64,000 nt of DNA from contig NC_030850.1 in NCBI RefSeq assembly GCF_000208745.1, forward strand, positions 15,360,229 to 15,424,228. The letters run 5' to 3'. The notes under the pieces are model-generated. The model worked only from the letters and a program-made list of their open reading frames with translations, was not told the DNA's origin and made no database searches. The position numbers and the translations under genes were made by a program. This DNA comes from Theobroma cacao (Eukaryota; Streptophyta; Magnoliopsida; Malvales; Malvaceae). This document shows positions 47,784 through 62,229 of this stretch, one piece after another; the stretch's first letter is position 1, and each line of letters starts with the position of its first letter.

Positions 47784-47843
47784 ATAATACTTGTTACATT
47801 CAACACCTCAATCTTGCAATAATTAGCGAAAGGTGATGTACCA

Positions 47844-49881
47844 AGTAACGTTCTTACATACTTCTATTCCATACAAATTATTAGAATTTTGTTTTGTTGA
47901 TATTTTTTATTATATATTCATAATTATTTTTAAAAAAAATAACAAAGCCAAATGGAGTGAGCTTTTAATAGCAAATCTAAGATTGGATGGAGTCAAATGT
48001 AACGGAGAAACGAAAAAGAAACCAAATACCAAAAATGAAAAATGACATTGAATATAATCAATTCCATCGGAGTTTTTGTTTTCTTCTAGCAACAGTAAAT
48101 TGCAGCATAGTAGTAAGTGAATCTAGGCAGCAGACTACACTACCATTGCAATGCATTTAAAAAGAATTAATTGTGCGTAATTAAAGAAATGATTTTAAAA
48201 CTTAATTAAAAAGAAAACAACTCCCAATTAAATCCATTTTGGTATAAAGGAGCTAGGGCTTGTTGACCCGCACGGGCCTCTGTCTGTCTTCCTAGTTTGC
48301 TGCATCTATCCACGTTCGGATGGCTAGGTTTAGGGTTGGACTCAAGAGTAGGCACTTGTAATTCGACTAGCCAGTCTTTCACAATATTTATCAAAACAGT
48401 TTCCCTCATTATGATTTAAAGGTCATCACCACTAGTACTTGAAAAGTTTCATCTCTTCCTTTTTCTCCAAATAGACAACCTATGCCCTACTATCCACATT
48501 TTGGGGACTCCCCTTGCATTTACACACACTAATTATTGTACGATTGGAAAGAATAGCAATGGTTTGAATGACGAAGAAGAGCTTTTAGATTTTGATCACA
48601 ACTTTTTATACGCACGGATGCATGGCTCTATGCCGAATGCGTTGCAGACAGCTTGTTTTCCTTGTATCAATTAAGGTTAAGTTTTTCAAGTTGAAACTTA
48701 AGAAGAGGCCATGCAGCATAGAATAGGAGGACCCATGAAAGAGAAAAAAGGGTTGTGTACATCTATTTTCATCCAAGGCATATCTTTGAGATTTGACTTT
48801 ACAACAAAGCTAGGTCTCTTCTTAGTTAATGCGTATTTATAAATAGTAATTAGTGCAAAAAGAGAATCACCAGTATCGTCTAACATACAAGATGCATCTT
48901 CCATGGTCAAAGAATGAAAAAAGAGGGAAACGCCAAAAAACTCATTTTCATTTCATTATCAAAGATCATGCATGGGTGGCCACTTGCCAGGCAAGAGAAC
49001 ATGCTCCAAATTTCCATCACCTCTGCGCTCCAACAACCTCAACAAAGCAAACCTCTAATCACCGCTTAACCCAGTTTACTACTCAAACCCCACAACCGCC
49101 CTTTCCCTTTGCCTCCCTCAAAACGGTGTACACTCAACAACAATCATATCACTTGCGATTACGTATTGTTTACCGTTATCCAATTACAGTAATAAATTCC
49201 ATCACAAATTCTACATTTCTTGTTATTATTATTATTATAAATATTAAACTCTCACAGAATCTTTTATCGTGATAATTATAATTAAATTATTAATTTAGGA
49301 TATTTGATGTTTTTGTTATTTATCTTTACTTATTTATTTCTTGTTTTATAAAAAAAAAAACAAAAAAACAAAAAATTTAAGTGTCAGTGCTCTTACACTC
49401 TGGACACTTATTACAACGTCTGCATTCTGCGGACAGACACGGAGAGATGTGAATCTATCTATCCTTCCAACCCCCTTAGTGTTAAATTTTTATTTCTATT
49501 TTTCAATATTTTTTGCAATCATGCATGGTGAAATGGAGATTAACCGCAGCAAGCTGATGCTCCAAGAACCTCACGCGCCCGTCACGTCATCCTCTAACAA
49601 TCGGCGCAGCATCCCCGTGATTAGCGCGTGTAGATCAGAAATCTGGATTTAGTAATACAAAAACCGCACATGGCCTGCTTCTAAACTTCCTTCAAACTAA
49701 ATTTAGCTTCCCCCCCCCCCCCCCTCTTCAGCTTCCGCTTCCTCTTCCAAAGTCGGAACACAAAAACGCAAAAAAGAAAAACACAGAAAGTAAAAGAAAC
49801 ACGGAAAAGATCTCTTTGTTTCTCGACATTTGATTAAATTCACATTTTTCATTTTCGTTTTTCTTTTTGGGGGGGTGATTT
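47844..49881. other. Spacer and promoter region of the CSLC gene
   Basis: No other gene was recognised. The last few hundred bases are the probable promoter and leader of the CSLC6-like gene, with a 15-base C run at 49710-49724 and CT-rich sequence after it. No convincing TATA box could be chosen. Frames at 48206-48409 and 48853-49272 show no family features. Confidence 0.5.
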
Positions 49882-52800
49882 ATGTCTCGAGCGCCCAATT
49901 ATGAGTTTCAGGAATGGTGGAACAAGCAAAGGGAGAAGAACCACGAGCTTTTCACGAATGATAGTAACAATCCTAATAACGGATTTCTAACCGTCGAGAT
50001 CTGCAGTCCCAATCCTGATCGTACGGCGGAGAAAGATCGCGCCAGAAGCGCACGCCAGCTTTCCTGGGTTTGCCTCTTGAGATTCCAGCAACTCGCTAAC
50101 TCCCTTGCGTGGATCACAAACGCCTCCATTCTCCTCCTCCGTACCGCCAACCGTCGAATCTCCTCCGCCGATTCCCCCTCCGATTCCTCTGCTTCAAGGC
50201 TCTATCGTATCATAAAGTTCTTTCTGTTTCTGGTGGTTCTTTTGCTTTGCGTGGAGCTAGCCGCGTATTTCAAGGGATGGCATTTCAGCCCGCCGTCGGT
50301 GGTGTCGGCGGAGGCGGCGGTGGAGCTCGTTTACGCCAAGTGGCTGGAAATCAGAGCCGATTACTTGGCACCGCCGCTGCAAAGCTTGGCGAATGTGTGT
50401 ATAGTGCTGTTCTTGATTCAGTCGGTGGATCGTGTGGTGTTGATGTTAGGATGTTTCTGGATCAAATTTAGGAGAGTCAAACCGACGGCAACGATGGAGT
50501 ATCCGGTGGGGAGAGTAGAAGGAGAAAATGTAGAGGATTATCCAATGGTGTTAGTACAAATTCCTATGTGCAATGAGAGGGAGGTAAGCAGATGTAGGTT
50601 TCACAATCCCTATCGAAAAATGGAATGTGGTTTTTTTAGTTAATTGTTCACGTAGTAGATTTAAGGCTCAAATATACTAAACATTGTTGGATTTAGTTAC
50701 GGATGCGTTCTTTAGATAAGGGAAGATTGAGTGCTGAATCTTAAATTTTTGACTTTGTTTAAATGTCAGTACATACTATATTTTAGATTAGGGTTCAAAC
50801 CAAAAAAAAAAAAAAAAGCTTTAAGATTTCGCGTTACTCATTGTTGTAATTATAGCTACAATCCTTCTCGTCTTCCTTGTTAGTGTTTTATGAGTAGGTA
50901 CAGGGCAGCATGCATAGGTAGCATAGCAACATTTGCCTAGGGTTTAGAGCAATGCAAAGTTGCTAACAATTGCCCTGTTTAGTTCCAAATTAACTGAATT
51001 ACTGAAAATTCGTATTACTTTTGCCTTTTCTTTCTGTCCATATACTTGGAAATTGACCAAAATAAGTTGGAACTTAAAAAATAAATGATCTTTTATTGTA
51101 GGTTCATGGTATATAATTCCTAAAATTGTGCTGTGTGTTGCATAGGTTTACCAACAATCTATTGCAGCAGTTTGTATTATGGACTGGCCAAAGGAAAGAA
51201 TGCTGGTACAGGTTTTGGATGACTCCGATGATTTGGATGTTCAGCTCCTTATCAAGGCAGAAGTACAGAAATGGCAACAAAGGGGTGTGCATATATTATA
51301 TAGGCATCGTCTTATTCGTACTGGCTACAAGGCGGGGAATCTGAAATCTGCAATGAGCTGTGATTATGTGAAAAAATATGAATTTGTTGCAATTTTTGAT
51401 GCTGATTTTCAACCAGTACCAGATTTCTTGAAGAAAACCGTTCCTTATTTCAAGGTTACTTTTTAGTTCACATCTTTTAACTAGAACGTTCCATTTTAAT
51501 TATGTAAATTTGCTTTCGTATCTGCATGTGTGTATGAGCATGTTTTCGTTTGTCTTCTCTTTGAAACATAATTTTGGTGTGCTTGCAGGTTGATCCTTTA
51601 TTATAATCATTTTCATTGGTCCAAGATAAAGCTAACCCCAAGTAGATTAGGATTAATCTTAGTTGAGCCGAGTAGTTGGCATGGGTTCAAGATCAGAAAC
51701 ACCATAGTGATTGAAAGTTAACATTGTAACAGTTTGGTGGTTTGCAGTTGTAAGCAGTGCCTACTCAGTAGCTAATGTGGTCTTTGTTTACAATCTGGTT
51801 ATGTAGATAAACCTTTTTGGCACATAATTGCATTTCTGTTGCAAGCAGACTAGTCCTTGCATTAATATTTTTTTCAGTGACATTTGACGCAGAATCTTGG
51901 ATCTTCAATGAAATTTTTAACCCATGGTCATCCATGTATATGTATTGTTTCTTTGTTTGAATTAAACCAGAAAGGAACCTAACTTAGAAAACAACATGGA
52001 CGCTACTAGAGATCAAACAGGGTTCTAATCTTGCATTTTCACTTTTCCCCAGGGTTCAATTTTTCATATTGAGCACCACTTCTTGTGACAAATATACATA
52101 GATGAGTTTAATTATTGAATGGTCTACGATTTGCATTTTAGTAACATTATTTGGCTTTTTAAATGCCTAACAGTTCAGCTGCTATGCTATGCTTATCACA
52201 GTAATAGTAATATATCAATTATCACATAACTAGTTCTGCAAAAGCAAAAAAATATTTCAGACACAAGGAAGTTCAATGCTTGCCCCCCGCAACTCCAAAA
52301 CTAGTTAGGCATTTCCTATTTTCTTGGTACAGGTTGAGTTTCTCTGTAAAATATGTGTTTCCTTTCTATTTTTCTGTTTTGATTTGTTAATTTACCTATC
52401 ATTTTCTATCTGATTGGCAACTGTCTTCCTGTCTTTTTCCTAGGGGAATGATGATCTAGCATTGGTTCAAACAAGGTGGGCGTTTGTAAACAAGGATGAG
52501 AACTTACTTACAAGGTTGCAGAACATAAATTTATCATTTCACTTTGAGGTTGAACAGCAGGTCAATAGTGTGTTTATCAACTTCTTTGGTTTCAATGGAA
52601 CCGCTGGTGTGTGGAGAATTAAGGCCCTTGAGGAATGTGGTGGATGGTTGGAACGAACAACTGTTGAGGACATGGACATTGCTGTCCGTGCTCACCTTTG
52701 TGGATGGAAGTTTATATATCTGAATGATGTTAAGGTGTGTGAAATGTTATAATATGCAAATTTCCTTCCCCACTTGAGAGAGAAAGGAAAGGTGAGCTAA

Positions 52801-55800
52801 CTTTTATCTGTCTGCAGTGTCTTTGTGAACTTCCTGAGTCCTATGAGGCATACAAGAAACAGCAGCACCGCTGGCATTCAGGTCCTATGCAGTTGTTCCG
52901 CTTGTGCTTTGTTGATATACTTCGCTCAAAGGTATGAAGTTTCTTACAACTGTTGTATTACACATTCATGTTTTTCATCAAAATTGAACCATACGGGCGT
53001 AAGAAAATTGTATCCCTCTAACATACTTTCTTACAACAGTTATTTTTCAAAAATTTTATTAATTTTGTCATTTCTATGGGCAATGCAATCATTTTGTTCA
53101 ATCAGAAAGGAAGATATTGAGGCAAAATCCCCTATGGCTTAACCAATTTATTTGATGCTTTTCACACTGATAATTTTTTCCACTTCTGAAATCAGCATTC
53201 AAACTTTCTCTATCCTTTAGAAATGTATAATTTTCTATGATATCGTACTTTCACACTGAAAGAGTTTTAATGCTGTATTCTTGATCATTATGTGGGAGGC
53301 GACTGCTATCCTCTTTAATGTTTCAAATTTTCTTATGTCTTGTTTTTATGAAGAGCTGCCCTACTACATCTTACTGATTGATCAAATCATTTTCTTCAAA
53401 GGTTTTTTTTTATTGGTTTAATCTATATTTCAAAACCAGCATGAGTATTCCTTTTCTTTTTAATTATTAAAAAACTCTTCTGTTTACTTTTCTTTATTTG
53501 TTTTTAACAAACTAAATCTATCCTTTCGTTGATACTTTTATCCTATTTCCGCCAATTAACATGTTCTTCTCCAAATGATATCTAGATATTAGTGTTGGAA
53601 AATCAATTCAAATACATAATGTGGACTGAAAGTGGAAAAAATTGATTGGGTGGTAGAGTTGTTGAAACACCTTTTTCTTCCATGTTTTTTGAACCTTAAT
53701 TAGTTCAAACAATATGCTACTGCTAAAACGTGGAAGAATTGAAATCTTTGATCGAAACATTATGTATAGAATGGTATGAACTTCCGACCTAAACAAGAAT
53801 TCTGGAACAGCAAACAAATTAATTTCAAAATATCTTTTGTGAGATAAAGCTTAATTAGGGTTTTATCTTAGGTGGCGTTTGGTACTTTACAATGTAATGT
53901 GATTACAGATAATGTGATTGCAAGTAATGTGATTATAGGGAAAATAACATTACAGCGTTTGGTATACAAGCAAAATAATAATTAAAATGTAAGAAAGATA
54001 ACATTGCAGCGTTTAATTTACAAGTATTTTACTGAGAATGTAATATTAATTTTCAAAATTACTCCCATTTATTAAAATGTAAATTTAATATACTTATATT
54101 TTTTATTGTTAATTTTTATATAATATCATCTCTTAAATATATTTTTAATGTCATATATTTTATTTTTATTTTTTATTATAATCTTATATATTTTATTTTT
54201 ATTTTTTAATATAACTTTTATATTATATATTTTATTTTAATTTTTTTATCTATATTTTATAAATTTTAATTTTTTATATTTTATTTTATTTTAATTTTTT
54301 ATTTTTATATTATATATTTTATTTTAATGCTTTTTATTTTAATTATAATGTTACAAAATGTTTTTAACAAGGTAATAAAGTTGAAGGGTAAAAGTGTATT
54401 TAAGAACATTGTAGAGTGCAATATAATGTGATTGCATTGGTTTTGAACTGCAATTACATTATATCTCTTGGTTATAATGTGATTGTATTGCAATTTTACA
54501 TTGTAATAATCTGTTGCAAAACAAACACTGCAATGTAATTTAATTGGGCACATTGTAGGGAATGTGCTTTCACTTCCTTCATACCAAACGTTATCTTAGT
54601 TTTGTTGGCTCTTCATCCCAGATGAGTAAGACTGGGATGTTGAGAACTGCTTTCATTTGTTACTGTGCTAGCCCTTACCATCACATCTTTATTTATCATA
54701 CTATTTCATAAATTTTAATGAATTTAATGGGGGAACTTGGTGGATGTTGTGGTCACCAAACTTCAATCTTTCACAAACAGTGCTTGAATGACAAAAACTT
54801 TAGTGGAAATGGAGGAGGGTCAACTCAATTAACTTAGAAATTATGCCTCCTTTCAAATGTCAAAATGGAATTTTCAGAAATGAATAGAAGGCTATGAAGG
54901 TAGACAGAAACCCACATCGGCAACTAATCTGTCACTACATCAACCAATAGTCCAAGCTTTAATCCTGTGGGGTTGCTCAAGATGTGGGTTGTTGAACTGC
55001 TTTGAAAAAGGGAAAACAAGACAAACAGTCTAAAGCTTTGCCCAACTCTTTTTAAAAAATAGAAACAAGACCAGTGATCAATTATGAATTAATAGACTAA
55101 GCAGCAGCAAGTTATTTGTTTGCCAGGAGGTTATTGCAGCCTAGTCCTATTACTTATGATAGACATTTGAATGGTTGAACATGTCTAAACAAGACTTATG
55201 TGTTAAATAAAGAATGATTTTTTCTTTTATTGAGGGTAGAGAGATTTGAACCTAACTCTTTGAACAGAGGAATACATGCACTTACCATTAAGTCAAATGC
55301 TCAAGGGCAAGAATGAAAAACTCTTAATTAAATTTGTTTTGATATGTTTGGGTTTATGGCAAAAGTTTCCTGGCATCATTTAGTTATAGAGTACATTTTG
55401 CCTGTAATCTTTTTTTATGAATATAAAGGTGTGAAGTTCAATTTGCTGCATTATATTTCATTTTCTTTCCTTATTCCAGGTAAGTATGGCCAAGAAAGCG
55501 AATTTGATATTTCTGTTCTTTCTCCTACGGAAGCTTATTCTGCCCTTTTACTCGTTCACCCTGTTCTGCATCATTCTACCATTGACAATGTTCCTGCCAG
55601 AAGCTCAGTTACCAGCTTGGGTTGTTTGCTATGTCCCTGGGATTATGTCTGTCTTGAATATCCTTCCAGCACCGCGATCATTCCCGTTCATAGTCCCGTA
55701 CCTTCTATTTGAAAACACCATGTCGGTGACAAAGTTCAATGCCATGATATCAGGGCTATTTCGTTTTGGAAGTTCTTATGAGTGGATAGTTACGAAAAAG

Positions 55801-56115
55801 TTGGGGAGATCATCAGAGGCTGATCTTGTTGCCTATGAGAAGGAATCAGATACATTAGTTGAAGCTACTAGTCTACTGAGGTCCTCCTCAGATTCTGGCC
55901 TTGAAGAGCTTAGCAAACTAGAAGTAACCAAGAAAAGTGTGAAAACCAAGAGGAATCGTCTGTACAGGAAAGAACTTGCCCTTGCATTTATCTTGTTAAC
56001 TGCCTCTGTGAGAAGCTTGTTGTCGGCCCAAGGAATCCACTTCTACTTCCTATTATTTCAAGGAGTTAGCTTCCTAGTTGTAGGTCTTGATTTGATTGGA
56101 GAACAGGTGAGTTGA
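49882..56115 (+). CDS. CSLC6: Cellulose synthase-like C protein, xyloglucan glucan synthase (CSLC6-like)
   Basis: Exons 49882-50583, 51146-51454, 52444-52734, 52818-52931 and 55480-56115 join in phase 0 to 683 aa, the size of Arabidopsis CSLC6 as I recall it. The N-terminus [10 protein letters not shown] and the C-terminus LDLIGEQVS are characteristic. Two membrane spans (about 111-129 and 169-192) precede the GT2 domain: VLDDSDD (Asp259/260), the metal-binding DAD (319-321), the TVEDMD base region (Glu412-Asp413) and QQHRW (449-453, the QxxRW acceptor motif). Several C-terminal spans follow, for example [20 protein letters not shown] enzymes polymerise the beta-1,4-glucan backbone of xyloglucan from UDP-glucose at the Golgi. 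All catalytic motifs are present, so the gene looks functional. Intron 4 (2,548 bp) carries a MITE and a SINE. Confidence 0.96.
53871..54595. mobile_element. 725-bp MITE in CSLC6 intron 4 (PIF/Harbinger-like)
   Basis: The left end GGTGGCGTTTGGTA and the reverse complement of the right end, GATAACGTTTGGTA, form terminal inverted repeats, and TTA flanks both sides (53868-53870 and 54596-54598). Subterminal blocks of TTACAATGTAATGTGATTAC type appear inverted at the other end, so the whole element could fold on itself. The centre (54060-54340) is almost pure A/T. No transposase is encoded. TTA target sites suggest Harbinger/Tourist. Confidence 0.8.
55218..55308 (-). mobile_element. tRNA-derived SINE in CSLC6 intron 4
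   Basis: Read on the minus strand, the 91-bp unit has an A-box-like GACTTAATGGTAAG, a B box GGTTCAAATCT about 45 bases later, and ends in an A-rich tail (plus-strand TTTTTTCTTTT). The octamer AAGAATGA flanks both sides (55210-55217 and 55309-55316). Both pol III boxes are retained, so it looks nearly full length for a short plant SINE. It ends about 170 bp before the last exon. Confidence 0.82.
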
Positions 56116-57410
56116 GCTGCTGATGCTCAAGAGTTGTTTGCATCCCAGGAGGAGTTTCCCTGAAATACAGGTCACATTGACACAGCCTTTAATCAATAGC
56201 TTTGTGCGTAATAGCCTCCACGGATCATAAAAGCGATTTGCTGTTAATGGTTCTGGAATGAAGCAGTTGATTCATTTGTGCATGGCACATGTTTCTGGTC
56301 TATTTATATACTTAATGGATTAGCATACCATTATGGTTGCCAAGCAACATGCCATTGGTTAATATAAACTTGTACCAAAAGGTTTTGAAGATAGAAAAGA
56401 GAAGCTTCAAAACAAAGGGTGGGAGGATGGAATTTCCCATCCAGCAGATTTATTTTGTGTAATGCATTGTACACTAGCTTGCCATTGACACGTGAGTGAG
56501 GCCAGCATCATTGCTGTCATTCTTTAATTTTGTCAGCCAGATTTGTGTACCGAGTACGATTACAGTATAATCAGTTTTGAGATTTAATTGATGTTGTTCC
56601 ATTCTAATCAATCCAAAGTCACTAATTAGGATATACCTAGCATAGTAATTTCCTCACAACCCCTAACTAGGATTATAGGTATGATTAAGAAAAAACCAAG
56701 ATATTAGTGGTTTTATCTTTTTCAAACAAACAAACAGATAATGACCTCGACCTCCAGGGAATGAGGTCAAGCTGTAGATTTCATTGGGCCCTTGACACAC
56801 TATGCTCACCATTAGCTATAGCAATAATTGTGCTACCTCACCCCTCCATGCAACTTACGTATAATAATCTTCTATCATCCCATCCTCTCTAATTTTTTTC
56901 ACTATCTATTCTGTCCCCACAACTCCCAATTAATAATTCAAAGTATGACAATTTACCTATCAACTTATAAAATTTATCAAACCATCCCTCTACTCTGTAT
57001 ATATTCTCATTTCTTTCCTCTTCTGTATATTGTAATAACCATCATTTTCATTCCTATTCACTCAAATATGCAATCAATTTCACTTTCCAATTCAATCTCA
57101 GGTGTTCGGGACTTGAAATCCATGTCATTTCAACCCAAGTTTAAGCACAATAATAAGTAGTAAATAAGAAGCTGGCAGGTAAACAGTTCTAAGTGTACTA
57201 CTATCAAATTCTGGAGAAGGGAGGATACTGACAATGACAATAATTTTAACTTTTGATTAAAAAAAAAAAACCAGAACAATTTTAACAGATATTGAAAAAG
57301 TAAAATGTTCACATTAAAATGTATCATATCTTAAATGGTAGCCATAAAGGAACAAAATCTAAAGCAAACAAAATCACATTGGTGAGAGTAGGACATGTGA
57401 AATACTGCAT
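56116..57410. other. Intergenic region between convergent CSLC6 and eS8 genes
   Basis: It should hold the 3' untranslated regions of both genes. No further gene was seen; short frames here (56707-57160) are low-complexity and unlike known proteins. Confidence 0.55.
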
Positions 57411-59676
<2,266 letters not shown>

Positions 59677-59744
59677 GTTGGCTGAACGGCGCGAGTGACA
59701 GACTCAGTTGCTCTCTTTCGGTTACACGCTCACAGCACCAGCTA

Positions 59745-59769
59745 AAACCCTACCTCTGTCCTATTTATA
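59745..59769 (-). promoter_or_regulatory. eS8 promoter: TATA box and telo-box
   Basis: On the minus strand TATAAATAG occurs at 59769-59761, about 85 bp before the start codon. AAACCCTA (telo-box, plus-strand orientation) lies at 59745-59752, between TATA and ATG. Telo-boxes near the start site are a known feature of plant ribosomal-protein and other translation genes, coordinating expression in dividing cells. Transcription probably begins near 59735. Confidence 0.72.
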
Positions 59770-60526
59770 TGCTGGCTTTTCGGTAAGTTGGAACCCTACC
59801 TAAACGATGGCGTAATAGTCCGTCTCTATCTTTTTTCATTTAAAAAAAAAAAAAAAGCAGACATTCTACTCCAATAACCTACTAAACTATTCAAAAAAAT
59901 TTAAATATATTTTTGTAATTTTATTACATTCAATCAATAATTAATAATTAATTAAAATATTATTTATCATTTTATATCTACGTAACATTAATCTAAATAA
60001 TAAAAAATGTTACATATATTTATTATATCAAATTAACATATCATGTTATTATCAATTATTATATATCAATATATCACATTATCATCAATTATGATATATT
60101 AATATATTACATTAGCATAGAATGATAAATGATATTTTGATTAAGTTAATTATTAGTTATGAGTGTTTATTTGATTCAAAATAAAAATATAAGCGTTTAT
60201 TTTATTCAAAATAAAAATACAATGACTTAATTAAATATAATAAAAGTATAAAGATTTATTTAAATTATCTTGAATAATTTTAGAACTTTTTTTCAGATAT
60301 TATATTAAAAAAGTGTTGCGTTTTCTTTTTTTAAATCAAAATATTAAAAAATCTTAAGTTAAAATAACCAAAAAATCCTTCAACTATATGCAATTAGGCA
60401 TAGCATTTTGCGATTAGGCATAGCATTTTGCGATTAAGCTCAAACTCATTTAATTTTTTTTATATGTACCCAATTGACTCCCTATTCTTATAGTTTTACG
60501 AAATTGAATTCTTGCCTTGTAATGAA

Positions 60527-60755
60527 AATATAACATTATTAATATAATAATTGTCGTTTGTTATATACATGAAATTTCACACGATATATTAATTAGACAT
60601 AATATTTGTGATATGATGTGTCACGAAAAAAATTAATAAATATAACATTACTAACATACATTATTCTCAATAATATTTGTCATTTGTTGTATACGTGAAA
60701 TTTGAAGCAACATGTTAATTAGACACAATATTTGTGATATGACGTGCCATAGCAA
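60527..60755. repeat. Diverged tandem duplication of about 120 bp
   Basis: Two consecutive copies share ATATAACATTAYTAA, then GTYRTTTGTTRTATACRTGAAA, then TTAATTAGACAYAATATTTG followed by TGATATGAYGTG. The second copy begins near 60650. The origin of the unit is unknown. Confidence 0.75.
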
Positions 60756-60909
60756 GAGTCATAACAATGATTAATGATATGATACATCATGTCAATCACT
60801 TTTGTTATAAATTCTACATATATATAAAGTGACAATTATTAATTAAAATAATATGTTATATTTCGATTACGAGATAAGAACTCATTGAATAAAAAACAAC
60901 TCAATTAAG

Positions 60910-60932
60910 ATATATATATATATATATATATN

Positions 60933-60972
<40 letters not shown>

Positions 60973-61037
60973 AAAAATAATTTAATTGAGCATGATGAGA
61001 ATATAAAAACTCAATTACAAATATATATATATATATA
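60910..61037. repeat. TA microsatellites with one undetermined base
   Basis: Two long TA tracts (about 60910-60969) and a shorter one (61020-61037). Base 60932 is N, so the tract length may be unreliable in the assembly. Confidence 0.92.
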
Positions 61038-62229
61038 GTTAAAGAGCATTTTGTTATTTAGGCCAAAGTAACTATTATAAAAATATAATATTGCCACTAG
61101 TAGATCTGTATTTTGCTTTGTCCGTCTGATATCGCCTTCCATGGTCACACCTTTTTGTTATTGTGACTAATAAGAGAGAATAAATTAATTAAAGGCGTTT
61201 ATGTGTACGAGAAGTTGCATTAGATTCGAATCAAATTTATCCATCTTCTTTCTCTTTTAAAGTCAAGTTTAAATTTGATTTGATCTGTTCATTTTATTAT
61301 TATTATTATTATTATTATTAAATTATTATATATCAAATTATTAGCATTAAAATCAAAATTTAATAAAAATAATAATATTTATTAATAATAAGTTAATTAA
61401 ACTTAAAAAGTTACACCCAATTCTGATTTTGCTGGAATCATGAATCAACGTAGACAGAGAGCTCCATACGTAAACACTTGTAATGGTAACTGTTTGAACA
61501 CAAATTGAACTTGGCCCTTCCATGCCAATTCGTTATCTGCTTTATAAAAAAAAATTATTCTTGAATATTTGAATGGCATATCAATCTTAAAATATAAATT
61601 AAATCTGACCTACATTGTGGAGGAAAGATTAGCAATATATATAAGAGGGTATAAATTGGGCCTGGGGCCGAAGGTTAATCGTCATTCTTCGAAATCAAAG
61701 CCTACTTTGATTGGAGAAAAGTATATGCCTTTGATGATAGCAATTAAGTGGCTTGATCCTAAAGATTGTTTATTTATGCAAATTGCCGTTTTGCTGTATT
61801 TATTAATGCTTCGTACAGCTAAAATATTGGTTTCAAATGCTGTCATCTAAAGAATTAAATAAGCTTTATCAGCATTTAGATGTAACTTTGTGGTCTAAGC
61901 TATCATTGATTTGAGCCCAAAACCGTTTTATAGGCCCAAAATATACACATCCCAGGATCCTAACATAAGATGAAACCACCAACCAAGCCAAAGCTCCTCG
62001 TCACATCACATCAAGCAAAAAGTTGTCAATCTTTGGGCATTGCCCTTACTCTCATATTGAAAAATAATTCACCCGTAACACAGTTTTTTATGGCAACAAT
62101 CCTGAAGACAGCAGAATCCATTACATCTCAAATTCTTTCTATGCCAAAAGTAAGTTATCCTACAGATAAAAACAAACTCAGTTCAACCATTAAAACCCTT
62201 TTCATGTCATTATTAAGGTCTCCAGCAAC

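Larger units (their letters stand above)
59820..62229. other. AT-rich spacer between eS8 and FKBP genes
   Basis: No gene was recognised. It holds a duplicated segment, TA tracts and an ATT microsatellite (listed separately or at 61290-61321). A short direct duplication ATTAGGCATAGCATTTTGCG occurs at about 60391-60434. A frame at 61970-62374 on the plus strand overlaps the FKBP 3' end and is not protein-like. Confidence 0.55.
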
